From: Neptunomonas sp.
Lineage (GTDB): Bacteria > Pseudomonadota > Gammaproteobacteria > Pseudomonadales > Balneatricaceae
Direction of reading: 5' to 3'
Assembly: GCF_016744175.1 (NCBI RefSeq)
Contig: NZ_JADGEV010000002.1
Coordinates: 17,792 to 49,941, forward strand
DNA: 32,150 nucleotides
Shown: piece by piece, positions 9,154 to 17,858 of the stretch
Layout of the letters: each line of letters opens with the position of its first letter
How positions within the stretch are numbered: position 1 is the stretch's first letter
Notes under the pieces: model-generated
What the model was told of the DNA's origin: nothing
The model's database searches: none
What the model saw: the letters and a program-made list of their open reading frames with translations, nothing else
Made by a program: the position numbers and the translations under genes

Positions 9154-11478
9154 TTAAAAGCTTTGACCCAATGAGAACTGGAACATTTCAGTATCATCAC
9201 TGGATTTTGCATTTAAAGCTTTACCTACTGAGAAAGACAAAGGCCCTAAAGGTGACAACCAACTCACCCCAATACCTGCAGAGTATCTTAACTCCTCGAA
9301 ATCAATACCTTCGACACATTTAGAAGACGCCGAGGTTGAGCTCAAACACTCTGTTGTGAATACATTTCCGCCATCCAGGAAGAACAGAGAGCGCCAACTA
9401 TTTTGACTCTCGATGAACGGCAAAGGGAAAATAAGCTCAGCGCCACCCACTACCATTACATTCCCACCAAATTGATCATCATTTGAATCACGAGGGCCCA
9501 GTGAATTATTTTTAAAACCTCTTACCGTTTTTAAACCACCCGCAAAGAAGTGTTTGAAAAATGGGTATGTATTGTCACCATAACTTTGGGCATAACCCAG
9601 ACGGCCTTTAAAACCAAGCACCCACTTAGAATTATCAGACAACGGTCGATACCATTTGGTTCGATAGAGCGCTTTATAATAGCTTAAGTCGCTACCAGGT
9701 ACAGACACCTCTAAGCTTGCTCTATGAGAGTAGCCACTGGATGGAAATATCGAACGATTTAAGTGGTTATTACTCCAAGCAAATGTCCCTTTAAGGTTTA
9801 AATACTCACTCCCCTCAGTATCAATAAACGATTGAATTTCTTCAACAGGTTTAAATTCGTTGGGGTTTACTTCTATATTTTCAATACCGAGTGAAAAGCT
9901 TAAACGCTGGTTATCATCAATTGGATAACCAAATGTCACACCCCCACCAAGCTCGTTCAGCGAGTAACTACTCACATCATCTTCTTCGAAGTCACTTTTA
10001 CGGTAAAAAATATCAAAGCCACGACTTACACCGTCAACAGTATAAAAAGGATCCAAGTAATTAAAACTGGCTTCTTTTCGTGTAGAACTGTTGGCAATAT
10101 TAAAGCCTACTTTTTTTCCTGAGCCAAAAAAGTTATCTTGCTGAAGCCCAAAGTCCAAAATAATACCGTCACTTTGAGAGAAGCCTACACTTGCTGTAAA
10201 TTGGCCTGACTGCTGCTCTTCAACCGAATAGTTCAAGTCAACTTGATCATCAGTTCCTGCCACAGGTACTGTTTCAAGATTCACAGACCTAAAATACCCT
10301 GTTCTTTCCAGCTTCGCTTTGGTCTTTTGAATATTTTTTGTAGATACGATCCCAGCTTCCATCTGCTGAACTTCACGGCGAACCACCTCATCTGCCGTAC
10401 GGCTGTTCCCGCGTATATTAATTCGCCTCACATATGTCTGCTTTCCAGGGTCGACATAAAACTTTAAAGAAACAGACTTATCTTCTTCATGAACACTTGG
10501 CACAGGGCTTATATTGGCAAACATATAACCCTGATCACCCAGCAGCTTCGTCATAGACTCTTGAGCATTGGTCATCGCTTTTCTTGAAAAGACCTGACCC
10601 TGTTCAAGATTCATCTTAGCCTTTAGTTCTTCCTCAGGAATAACAAGATCACCAGACACATCAACATCACGCACAGTGTATTGCTCACCCTCATGAATGT
10701 TTACTGTAATGAAGACATTCTTTTTATCAGGCGTGATAGAAACCTGTGTTGAATCTATTGCAAAATTCACATAGCCGCGGTCCATATAATGCGAACGCAG
10801 ACGCTCTAAATCTCCTGAAAGCTTTTCTTTAGCATAACGATCATCATTGGTATAAAAAGACCAAAAACTCGGTAGTTTAAGTGCGAATAGCTTCTTTAGA
10901 TCTTCATCAGAAAAAATACTATTTCCAATAATATTAATATGCTGAATAGAAGCAACGCTCCCTTCTTTAACATCAATATTAAGTGCAACTCGATTTCCTG
11001 ATAAAGCTTCCACTTCAGTGTCAATTGCAGCACCGTAACGCCCTTGCCCAACGTAAAGTCGCAACAAGTCCAAGCGAATTTGATCAAGCGCTGAACGCTT
11101 AAATACATCCCCTTCACTTAAGCCTGATTGCTTCAAGCCCTTTAGCAAATCTTCGTCTTTAATTACCTTATTACCGTCAAGCTTAATAAGACTTATGGAA
11201 GGTCTTTCTTTAACTGTCAGAATTAAATAATTATCTTCTTTGGCAATATCTATATCTTCAAAATATCCCGATTTGAACAACTTCTTAGTAGCTTCAACAA
11301 GGTTTGCTTCACTGACGATATCTCCTGATGCTATGGGAAAATTCCTAAACACAACACCTGGTTCAACTCTCTGAATACCTTCTAATCGAATGTCATGCAC
11401 TTTAAAAGGAGGAAAGGCAGCTTGCGCACTGCCTGCCAACAAAACCAAACCAAGTACAAGCCCAAATTTATTCTTCAT
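9154..11478 (-). CDS. bamA: Outer membrane protein assembly factor BamA
   Basis: Essential Omp85 protein that folds beta-barrels into the outer membrane, 774 residues from the chosen start. The signal peptide ends GSAQA before AFPPFKV. Five POTRA repeats fill roughly the first 420 residues, followed by a 16-strand barrel with the conserved TVRGF loop-6 motif and a C-terminal strand ending in phenylalanine (FQFSLGQSF). An upstream in-frame ATG at 11529 would overlap rseP and add residues before the signal peptide. The ATG at 11478 has AAGAGG 5 bases away and is preferred. It lies 31 bases after rseP and 29 before skp. Very secure. Confidence 0.97.
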   Translation of the reverse strand: MKNKFGLVLGLVLLAGSAQAAFPPFKVHDIRLEGIQRVEPGVVFRNFPIASGDIVSEANLVEATKKLFKSGYFEDIDIAKEDNYLILTVKERPSISLIKLDGNKVIKDEDLLKGLKQSGLSEGDVFKRSALDQIRLDLLRLYVGQGRYGAAIDTEVEALSGNRVALNIDVKEGSVASIQHINIIGNSIFSDEDLKKLFALKLPSFWSFYTNDDRYAKEKLSGDLERLRSHYMDRGYVNFAIDSTQVSITPDKKNVFITVNIHEGEQYTVRDVDVSGDLVIPEEELKAKMNLEQGQVFSRKAMTNAQESMTKLLGDQGYMFANISPVPSVHEEDKSVSLKFYVDPGKQTYVRRINIRGNSRTADEVVRREVQQMEAGIVSTKNIQKTKAKLERTGYFRSVNLETVPVAGTDDQVDLNYSVEEQQSGQFTASVGFSQSDGIILDFGLQQDNFFGSGKKVGFNIANSSTRKEASFNYLDPFYTVDGVSRGFDIFYRKSDFEEDDVSSYSLNELGGGVTFGYPIDDNQRLSFSLGIENIEVNPNEFKPVEEIQSFIDTEGSEYLNLKGTFAWSNNHLNRSIFPSSGYSHRASLEVSVPGSDLSYYKALYRTKWYRPLSDNSKWVLGFKGRLGYAQSYGDNTYPFFKHFFAGGLKTVRGFKNNSLGPRDSNDDQFGGNVMVVGGAELIFPLPFIESQNSWRSLFFLDGGNVFTTECLSSTSASSKCVEGIDFEELRYSAGIGVSWLSPLGPLSFSVGKALNAKSSDDTEMFQFSLGQSF

Positions 11479-11509
11479 TAAACCTCTTCCCAGTATAAGC
11501 AATTGCTTT

Positions 11510-12865
11510 TTAAAGGCGCATAACATCATTAACGATCGCCAGTGTCATAAGCGACAAAAGCAAAGCCATACCCAATTTGAATCCTACTTCTTGTATCTTT
11601 TCACTTACAGGCTTACCTGTTATCAGCTCAATACCATAATAGAGTAAGTGACCACCATCAAGAACAGGAATCGGCAGCAAATTCAACACACCCAAACTGA
11701 TACTTAAATATGCGAGAAAACTGATAAACGGTTCAAAACCTGATGCAGCAGTTGCGCCTGCCACTTTAGCAATGGTGATCGGACCACTCAAGTTTTTTAC
11801 AGAGATAGCACCTTCAATCATTTTCCATATAGAATCCAATGTTAAACCAACCATATGCACCGTCTTAACATACGCAACACCTATTGCATCGATCGGCCCG
11901 TACTGAATAGTCCGTTGCATCTCTACCGGCCATACTGGCGGCTTAACACCTGCACCAATAACACCCTGCACTTCACCATCATCTAATACTTTTATTTTTG
12001 GCGTCACCTGAATCGTTTGGCGTAGAGTTGAGCGCTCTACTGAAAACATCAAGGTTCGACCGGGAGCAGACTGAATGGTTTCAACTAAAGCCATCCAATT
12101 AGCAATAGGAACACCATCAACGCCCACCACTACATCTCCCACCTGTAAGCCTGCCGCTTCAGCAGCGCCACCAACTACTATTTGTCCTAAAACTGGTTTT
12201 ATCTCAGGCCTAAATGGCTTAATTCCCATTGCTGATAGAGGAGATTCGTTTTCAATATCAACATTCCAATCATTCAATTTTACAGTATAGTTTTTCGGTT
12301 CAGCAGACGCCGAGCTAAGAGCACTGATTGATAATTGACTTGATTCACCAATATGAGAAGCAAAACGCAAGTTCACCTCTTCCCACGACCGAACATCATA
12401 ACCATCAACGCTAACAACCTCCGCCCCTACCGGCACACCTGATTGCTCAGCCGCTGACCCTGGCGTTATCGAACCAATAACGGGAACAATCGCACTAACA
12501 CCCACCACAAACATGAGCCAATAAGCAAAAACGGCAAAAACCAAGTTAACTAGTGGGCCTGCGGCCACGATGGCAATTCTTTGAATAACAGGCTTATTAT
12601 TAAATGCTTGAGACTTTAAATGCTCAGGAACATTGCCTTCACGCTCGTCCAGCATCTTGACATAGCCACCCAGAGGTATAGCAGACACTGAATACTCAGT
12701 ACCATCTTTACCCATACGCGACCATAGAGACTTTCCGAAACCAACAGAAAACTTGAGTACTTTTACTCCGCAACGACGAGCAACCCAGTAATGGCCCCAC
12801 TCATGAATTGTGACTAAAATTCCGAGTGTTACAACCGTCGCCAAAAGCGTTTGAATAATTTCCAT
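11510..12865 (-). CDS. rseP: Site-2 intramembrane zinc metalloprotease RseP
   Basis: Inner-membrane protease that cleaves RseA after DegS to release sigma-E and also clears signal peptides. The 451-residue protein shows the zinc site HEWGH in the first transmembrane helix. Two PDZ domains lie in the periplasmic loop (GSAAEQSGVPVGAEVVSVDG and AAEAAGLQVGDVVVGVDG). The C-terminal NLLPIPVLDGGHLL motif supplies the third zinc ligand. An in-frame GTG two codons earlier (12871) is possible, but the ATG at 12865 is preferred. It follows cdsA directly, without the dxr gene often found in this part of the cluster. Very secure. Confidence 0.96.
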   Translation of the reverse strand: MEIIQTLLATVVTLGILVTIHEWGHYWVARRCGVKVLKFSVGFGKSLWSRMGKDGTEYSVSAIPLGGYVKMLDEREGNVPEHLKSQAFNNKPVIQRIAIVAAGPLVNLVFAVFAYWLMFVVGVSAIVPVIGSITPGSAAEQSGVPVGAEVVSVDGYDVRSWEEVNLRFASHIGESSQLSISALSSASAEPKNYTVKLNDWNVDIENESPLSAMGIKPFRPEIKPVLGQIVVGGAAEAAGLQVGDVVVGVDGVPIANWMALVETIQSAPGRTLMFSVERSTLRQTIQVTPKIKVLDDGEVQGVIGAGVKPPVWPVEMQRTIQYGPIDAIGVAYVKTVHMVGLTLDSIWKMIEGAISVKNLSGPITIAKVAGATAASGFEPFISFLAYLSISLGVLNLLPIPVLDGGHLLYYGIELITGKPVSEKIQEVGFKLGMALLLSLMTLAIVNDVMRL

Positions 12866-12871
12866 CAGCAC

Positions 12872-13684
12872 TCACACGATAGGCAAGAAAGTTAAACCCA
12901 GAAAATAAAAAGGTGCAGCGGCAAGAATACTGTCGATACGGTCAAGAACACCACCATGCCCCGGCAGGATTGACCCACTATCTTTAATTTGAGCATGCCT
13001 TTTAAGCAAGCTTTCAAAAAGATCCCCCATCACTGAGATCAACCCAACGACGACTCCCAACAATAACAAAAACACACTTGATTGAAACTCTAGATCAATC
13101 CACCATGCAAAAACGACAACAGTCAAAGCAACTGCAACTAATCCACCATACATGCCTTCACGTGTTTTCCCAGGACTCACATTAGGCGCTAATTTAATAC
13201 GCCCCCAACGCTTTCCAGAGAAGTACGCCCCAATATCAGCAGCCCATACAATGAGTAACACCAATAAAAGCCATGCATTACCCAAAGTTAAAGATTTCAG
13301 CTCAAGCATACTTAACCAAGCAGATACTAAAATCAACACGCCACATAATGCCCTAACCAACATCTGCTTCCATGCACCCTCTGCTGGATACCGGTACACC
13401 CACGTAAACGCAATACACCAAGTAGCAACCACAGGGAAAACCATATAAAACTGATACCCCGTTAAGTGCAACCACCAACCTAATAGAATACCAACAAGGA
13501 CAACACAGGAATAAGCCAGACGGTGCAAAGTCGCTGTCATACCTGAAAGCAAAGCCCACTCCCATGCCCCAATTAAAGTAACTAGTGCAAAGAAAACAGC
13601 AAAGCCCTTAACAGGAAGCAAGAAAATACAGCACAACACTACGGGAGCTAAAATAGATGCTGTTATTATTCTCTGTTTAAGCAC
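12872..13684 (-). CDS. cdsA: Phosphatidate cytidylyltransferase (GTG start)
   Basis: CDP-diacylglycerol synthase of the inner membrane, making the common precursor of phosphatidylethanolamine and phosphatidylglycerol from phosphatidate and CTP. The 270-residue sequence is strongly hydrophobic with about eight membrane segments. It carries the family signatures SPGKTREGMYGGL and SLLKRHAQIKDSGSILPGHGG with GVLDRIDS. The start is a GTG that overlaps the last 8 bases of uppS, with GAGGTAA about 10 bases upstream inside uppS. This suggests translational coupling. rseP follows within a few bases. Confidence 0.95.
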   Translation of the reverse strand: MLKQRIITASILAPVVLCCIFLLPVKGFAVFFALVTLIGAWEWALLSGMTATLHRLAYSCVVLVGILLGWWLHLTGYQFYMVFPVVATWCIAFTWVYRYPAEGAWKQMLVRALCGVLILVSAWLSMLELKSLTLGNAWLLLVLLIVWAADIGAYFSGKRWGRIKLAPNVSPGKTREGMYGGLVAVALTVVVFAWWIDLEFQSSVFLLLLGVVVGLISVMGDLFESLLKRHAQIKDSGSILPGHGGVLDRIDSILAAAPFYFLGLTFLPIV

Positions 13685-14441
13685 TCGTGCTTACCTCTAA
13701 CTGCTCGGTGGTTTTACCAAAGCGCCGTTCACGCGTGCAAAAATCGCGAATAGCCAACCCCAAAGAGTCCTTATTAAAGTCAGGCCAAAAGTCATCTACA
13801 AAATAGTATTCTGTGTATGCCATTTGCCAAACAAGAAAATTACTAATACGGCTTTCACCGCCCGTTCTGATACACAAATCAGGTTTTGGCTGGTCATGCA
13901 ACATTACATATTCACCAAAAACACTTTCAGTAATATCGTCTGGAGCAATCGTACCTTCAGCACACTCAGCAGCCAAACGCTTCGCCGCCTGAACGATATC
14001 CCAATGCCCACCATAGTTCGCAGCCACATTCAAAGTAAGTAATGTGTTTGCAGCGGTCAGCTCCTCCACCTTAGCAATTTTACTTTGTAACGTGTCGCTA
14101 AACCTCGTCTTATCGCCGATAACATTTAAGCGAATATTGTTTTTATGTAGCTTTTTAGCTTCCCGGTTTAAAGCCAGAAAGAACAATTCCATCAACCCTT
14201 TTACTTCCAGCTCAGGGCGTTTCCAATTTTCACTACTAAATGCAAACAGCGTAAGCGATTCGACACCGTACTCTACACAGCCTTCGATAACACTGCGAAC
14301 ACTATCCACACCAGCTTTATGTCCTGCTAGACTTGGTAAGCGATTTGCTTTTGCCCAACGATTATTGCCATCCATAATAATCGCAATATGTTTAGGCAGC
14401 GCTTTATCAGCAGGAATATTTAATTTTGAATGTACTGACAT
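13677..14441 (-). CDS. uppS: Undecaprenyl (di-trans,poly-cis) diphosphate synthase
   Basis: Cis-prenyltransferase that adds isopentenyl units to farnesyl diphosphate to make the C55 carrier for peptidoglycan and O-antigen. The 254-residue protein shows IIMDGNNRWAK near the N-terminus with catalytic D24, the GHKAGVDSVR stretch, and the C-terminal RTGGESRISNFL and WQMAYTEYYF signatures. It also matches the name ispU. It sits 44 bases after frr and overlaps cdsA by 8 bases. The 44-base gap contains a GC-rich inverted repeat (GGCCGG/CTGGCC) without a T tract. Very secure. Confidence 0.96.
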   Translation of the reverse strand: MSVHSKLNIPADKALPKHIAIIMDGNNRWAKANRLPSLAGHKAGVDSVRSVIEGCVEYGVESLTLFAFSSENWKRPELEVKGLMELFFLALNREAKKLHKNNIRLNVIGDKTRFSDTLQSKIAKVEELTAANTLLTLNVAANYGGHWDIVQAAKRLAAECAEGTIAPDDITESVFGEYVMLHDQPKPDLCIRTGGESRISNFLVWQMAYTEYYFVDDFWPDFNKDSLGLAIRDFCTRERRFGKTTEQLEVSTSA

Positions 14442-14485
14442 ATAGAGGGTCAGATAGGCCAGCTCACACCGGCCCTCCTTCTGAT

Positions 14486-15043
14486 TTAGATTTCCATCAA
14501 GTCTGCTTCTTTTTTCACAAGCAAACCATCAATTTCAGCTACGTACTTATCGGTCAGCTTCTGAATACCATCCTGCCCGCGACGCTCTTCATCTTCTGAA
14601 ATGTCTTTTTCTTTCAAAAGATCTTTAAGATCGCTATTAGCATCACGACGAATATTCCGTACAGAAACTCTTGCCGACTCTGCTTCAGCACGCGCTTGCT
14701 TAATATAGACCTTACGCGTCTCTTCAGTTAACGCTGGCATTGGAACACGAATAACGCCACCATTTGACGAAGGATTCAAACCTAAATCAGACTTATAAAT
14801 CGCTTTCTCGATGTCTGATACTGTTTGCTTTTCCCATGGTGAAATCATAAGGGTTCTAGCATCTTCAACTGTAACGTTGGCAACCTGCTGTAGCGGCACC
14901 GGAGCCCCGTAATACAAAACTTGAACGGAGTCCAAAATGCTTGGATGAGCACGTCCTGTTCTAATCTTCTTAAAATGATCTACCACTGATTCAACGCTTT
15001 TCTTCATCCGCGTTTCAGCATCACTTGCTATCTCATTCAGCAT
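14486..15043 (-). CDS. frr: Ribosome recycling factor
   Basis: RRF splits post-termination ribosomes together with EF-G. The 185-residue length is exactly that of E. coli RRF. Signature stretches are [42 protein letters not shown] and the helical [18 protein letters not shown]. Its first 11 bases overlap the 3' end of pyrH, so translation is probably coupled. Functionally it belongs with tsf and rpsB upstream and with prfC at the other end of the window. Very secure. Confidence 0.97.
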   Translation of the reverse strand: MLNEIASDAETRMKKSVESVVDHFKKIRTGRAHPSILDSVQVLYYGAPVPLQQVANVTVEDARTLMISPWEKQTVSDIEKAIYKSDLGLNPSSNGGVIRVPMPALTEETRKVYIKQARAEAESARVSVRNIRRDANSDLKDLLKEKDISEDEERRGQDGIQKLTDKYVAEIDGLLVKKEADLMEI

Positions 15044-15791
15044 ATTGATCTCCAGTTACTTCGCCACCGATCAAAGTACCCTCATCACCGCCTCCCAGCA
15101 GATTAACAAGCGCACCAGGGCGATTCATATTAAACACCCGAATAGGCATATCATGGTCACGGGTTAAGCAAATCGCCGTCAAATCCATCACAGCCAACTG
15201 TTTCTCCAACACTTCATCATAAGACAAATGCAAATAACGCTTAGCAGTAGGATCTTTCATTGGGTCTGCAGTGTACACCCCATCTACTTTTGTCGCTTTC
15301 AAAACGACATCAGCATCTATCTCAATACCTCTCAGACAAGCGGCCGAATCCGTAGTAAAGAAAGGATTCCCCGTACCCGCTGAAAAAATAACAACATCGC
15401 CCTGACTTAAATAACGCATGGCATTACGTCGGTCATAATGATCAACAACACCACTCATAGGAATAGCAGACATCACACGCGTTGCAATATTTGACCGCTC
15501 TAGCGCATCCCGTAATGCAAGTGAATTCATTACCGTCGCTAGCATACCCATATGGTCGCCCGTTACTCGGTCTAAACCAGCAGCGCTTAAGGTCGCACCG
15601 CGAAACAAATTACCACCACCAATGACAATACCGACTTGTACACCAATCCCAACCAACTGACCTATCTCTAGCGCCATACGGTTAAGAACTTTAGGGTCGA
15701 TACCAAAATTTTCTTCTCCCATTAAGGCTTCACCGCTTAATTTCAGAAGAATACGTTTATATTTGGCGTGTTTAGAATTTACGGCAGGCAT
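15033..15791 (-). CDS. pyrH: UMP kinase
   Basis: Hexameric bacterial UMP kinase of the amino-acid kinase fold, phosphorylating UMP to UDP in the cytoplasm. The 252-residue protein shows [12 protein letters not shown] at the N-terminus, the GGGNLFRG loop, [17 protein letters not shown], and [17 protein letters not shown]. The family is typically activated by GTP and inhibited by UTP. The C-terminal tail is slightly longer than in E. coli (ends [11 protein letters not shown]) and overlaps frr by 11 bases. It lies 95 bases after tsf, a gap that contains a terminator-like hairpin. Confidence 0.97.
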   Translation of the reverse strand: MPAVNSKHAKYKRILLKLSGEALMGEENFGIDPKVLNRMALEIGQLVGIGVQVGIVIGGGNLFRGATLSAAGLDRVTGDHMGMLATVMNSLALRDALERSNIATRVMSAIPMSGVVDHYDRRNAMRYLSQGDVVIFSAGTGNPFFTTDSAACLRGIEIDADVVLKATKVDGVYTADPMKDPTAKRYLHLSYDEVLEKQLAVMDLTAICLTRDHDMPIRVFNMNRPGALVNLLGGGDEGTLIGGEVTGDQYAE

Positions 15792-15832
15792 TATAGGATC
15801 TCCGCAGAACGAAGTTAGAAGGATATAGACTT

Positions 15833-15865
15833 ATAAAACAGTGTGCGTACTGTAACACAGCACAC
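15833..15865 (-). terminator. Terminator-like hairpin between tsf and pyrH
   Basis: On the minus strand GTGTGC pairs with GCACAC across a 13-base interior. That interior can itself form CTGT/ACAG, and TGTTTTAT follows. The T tract is interrupted, so this may be a partial terminator or attenuator that lowers pyrH-frr expression relative to tsf. Function is inferred from sequence only. Confidence 0.45.
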
Positions 15866-15886
15866 ACACCTTTCTAGCGCGCAGAG

Positions 15887-16750
15887 TTATTTATTATTTA
15901 ACTGTGCCGCTACTTCAGCTGCAAAATCCAACTGCTCAACTTCGATACCATCACCTACTTCTAAACGAGAGAAAGAGGCAACTTCACCGCCAGCCGCTTT
16001 AACCATTTCACCAACAGTTTGCTCTGGATTTTTAACAAATGCTTGCTCAACAAGGCTGTTTTCAGCAAGGAATTTGTTAATACGACCAACAACCATTTTC
16101 TCTGCAATTGCAGGTGGCTTACTAGCCATATCAGGCTGAGCCAAAATGATTTCTTTTTCTTTAGTGATAACAGCTTCAGGCATATCGCTCTGAGAAACCA
16201 CCTGAGGGTTAACGGCAGCAACATGCATCGCAACATCTTTAGCCACTTCAACGCTAGCGCCTTTCAAAGACACTAATGTAGCAATACGGCTATTGCTATG
16301 AACATAAGCGCCAACTAGCTCACCTTCTACGATGGAGATACGACGAAGACCGATGTTTTCACCGATTTTCTGAACCAATGCTTCACGCGCTGATTCCAAT
16401 TCACCTGCCATCAGAGCAGCTACATCATCAGACTTAGCTGCAAATGCTGCATCAGCAACTTTTCCAACAAAGCCAAGAAAACCCTCATCACGTGCAGCAA
16501 AATCAGTTTCAGAGTTTACTTCAACAATGATACCGTAAGAATTATCATCAGCAACACGTACAGCAACCACACCATCAGCAGCCGTACGGCCAGCTTTCTT
16601 GGCAGCTTTCATGCCTGATGACTTACGCATCTCATCAATTGCAGCTTCAACATCACCGCCAGCTTCTACGAGTGCTTTTTTACACTCCATCATACCCAAG
16701 CCTGTACGGTCGCGCAGTTCTTTAACTAACTTAGCAGATACACTTGCCAT
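15887..16750 (-). CDS. tsf: Elongation factor Ts
   Basis: Nucleotide exchange factor for EF-Tu, 287 residues from the chosen start. The N-terminal UBA-like domain ([30 protein letters not shown]) is clear. It is followed by the core domain stretch [13 protein letters not shown], which contains the conserved TDFVA-like contact to EF-Tu. An upstream in-frame ATG at 16774 exists. The ATG at 16750 begins [13 protein letters not shown] as expected and has AAGGGG upstream, so it is preferred. It follows rpsB after about 105 bases that contain a strong hairpin with a T tract. Very secure. Confidence 0.97.
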   Translation of the reverse strand: MASVSAKLVKELRDRTGLGMMECKKALVEAGGDVEAAIDEMRKSSGMKAAKKAGRTAADGVVAVRVADDNSYGIIVEVNSETDFAARDEGFLGFVGKVADAAFAAKSDDVAALMAGELESAREALVQKIGENIGLRRISIVEGELVGAYVHSNSRIATLVSLKGASVEVAKDVAMHVAAVNPQVVSQSDMPEAVITKEKEIILAQPDMASKPPAIAEKMVVGRINKFLAENSLVEQAFVKNPEQTVGEMVKAAGGEVASFSRLEVGDGIEVEQLDFAAEVAAQLNNK

Positions 16751-16787
16751 TCGAATTACCCCTTGATTACGCATTCAATCAAAATCT

Positions 16788-16810
16788 AAAAAAGGGGAGC
16801 AAAGCTCCCC
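16788..16810 (-). terminator. Intrinsic terminator/attenuator between rpsB and tsf
   Basis: On the minus strand a perfect 7-bp stem GGGGAGC/GCTCCCC with a TTT loop is followed directly by six T. This is a textbook rho-independent terminator in the rpsB-tsf intergenic region. tsf starts only 37 bases further on, so readthrough must supply tsf unless it has its own promoter. Partial termination would give more S2 than EF-Ts mRNA. The structure is seen directly; its strength in vivo is not. Confidence 0.8.
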
Positions 16811-16855
16811 CCTGATACTCAACGCTGCTGAAGTCAGACTTCGCAGCTACAGAAC

Positions 16856-17587
16856 TTATTCTGCAGCAGCTTCTACTTCAACAAATTCGCTTTTGTCGCC
16901 ACCAGCAACTTCAACGCCTTCGCCACATGCATCAGCTACAGACTTAACGTAGATCTGAATTGCACGAAGAGCATCATCATTACCCGGGATAACATAATCA
17001 ATGCCATCTGGGTTGCTATTAGTATCAACGATACCGATAACTGGGATACCTAGCTTGTTTGCTTCATTAACAGCAATACGCTCATGGTCAACATCAACTA
17101 CAAATAGAGCATCAGGAAGACCACCCATATCCTTGATACCACCGATAGAACGATCCAGCTTTTCCATTTCACGTTGACGCATCAACGCTTCTTTCTTAGT
17201 AAGCTGAGAGAAAGTTCCATCGCTTGAAGCACCTTCAAGCTCGCGCAAACGACGAATAGACTGACGAATAGTTTTGTAGTTTGTCAACATACCACCTAAC
17301 CAACGGTGATTAACAAACGGCATACCTACACGTAGCGCTTCTTCTTTAATGATTTTGCTTGCAGCACGCTTAGTACCAACGAACAAAACTTTATTTTTGT
17401 TCTGAGCTAAGCCCTGAACAACGTCTAGCGCACCGTTTAGTGCAGGCAGAGTGTGCTCTAGGTTGATGATATGAATTTTGTTACGAGCACCAAAAATGTA
17501 TTGAGACATTTTTGGGTTCCAGTAACGAGTCTGGTGACCAAAGTGAACGCCTGCTTTTAGCAGCTCACGCATTGTAACTTGTGCCAT
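16856..17587 (-). CDS. rpsB: 30S ribosomal protein S2
   Basis: Small-subunit protein S2, 243 residues (E. coli 241). Clear signatures are [22 protein letters not shown] near the N-terminus and the later stretches [34 protein letters not shown] and [21 protein letters not shown]. The reading frame stays open upstream to 17701, but those residues are not S2-like. The ATG at 17587 (MAQVTMREL) has AGGAAA about 9 bases upstream. It is the first gene of the large minus-strand cluster and diverges from map. Its leader and promoter are described separately. Confidence 0.97.
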   Translation of the reverse strand: MAQVTMRELLKAGVHFGHQTRYWNPKMSQYIFGARNKIHIINLEHTLPALNGALDVVQGLAQNKNKVLFVGTKRAASKIIKEEALRVGMPFVNHRWLGGMLTNYKTIRQSIRRLRELEGASSDGTFSQLTKKEALMRQREMEKLDRSIGGIKDMGGLPDALFVVDVDHERIAVNEANKLGIPVIGIVDTNSNPDGIDYVIPGNDDALRAIQIYVKSVADACGEGVEVAGGDKSEFVEVEAAAE

Positions 17588-17715
17588 GTTTAGCATTTCC
17601 TGTTTTAAATTGGGTTCAACCTCCACATATCCCAGCATCCAACCGTAAACGGCACCCGGAAACTGTGACGATATGTGTGTGAGATAAGCCTCGAAATACA
17701 TACTGCATTTCGGGA
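17588..17715 (-). promoter_or_regulatory. rpsB 5' leader, candidate S2 autoregulatory RNA
   Basis: About 125 transcribed bases separate the predicted rpsB start site from its ATG, far more than a ribosome site needs. In E. coli the rpsB leader folds into an element bound by S2 to repress rpsB-tsf, and an RNA annotated as t44 maps there. Here a short CCGT/ACGG hairpin (17643-17652) and the GGTTGAACC segment can be seen. I cannot confirm the conserved rpsB-leader fold by eye, so the role is inferred from position and family knowledge. Confidence 0.4.
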
Positions 17716-17721
17716 GCGCGT

Positions 17722-17750
17722 TTTATACCACAAGATGCGAACAATTTGAA
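17722..17750 (-). promoter_or_regulatory. Predicted sigma-70 promoter of rpsB-tsf
   Basis: On the minus strand TTCAAA (17750-17745) and TATAAA (17727-17722) are spaced by exactly 17 bases. The segment after the -10 is GC-rich (ACGCGCTCCCG). Such discriminators are typical of growth-rate and stringently controlled ribosomal promoters. The match is by eye. Confidence 0.6.
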
Positions 17751-17834
17751 GGTCGACTTCGCTCAGGGAGGATAATTCGGTACAATCAGTTTTATCTATG
17801 CTTAATACCCCGACTTATTGCTTACCAAAGTCGG
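17746..17834 (+). promoter_or_regulatory. Putative map promoter and 5' leader hairpin
   Basis: Plus-strand -10-like hexamers GATAAT (17771-17776) and TACAAT (17781-17786) lie about 75-85 bases before map. TTGAAG at 17746 is a possible but over-spaced -35 that overlaps the rpsB -35 on the other strand. Downstream, CCGACTT (17810-17816) and AAGTCGG (17828-17834) form a perfect 7-bp stem with an 11-base loop, 24 bases before the map ATG. Promoter choice is uncertain. Confidence 0.35.
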
Positions 17835-17858
17835 ATATTCATTATTTTAAGGAAAACT

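Noticed and set aside
11479-11529. Longer bamA start overlapping rseP
   Set aside because: It would put 17 residues before the signal peptide; the ATG at 11478 has a good ribosome site.
14044-14445. 133-codon plus-strand frame opposite uppS
   Set aside because: Antisense shadow of a conserved gene, no ribosome site, no recognisable protein features.
17588-17701. 38-residue N-terminal extension of rpsB
   Set aside because: Not S2-like and it covers the expected leader; the ATG at 17587 gives the canonical N-terminus.
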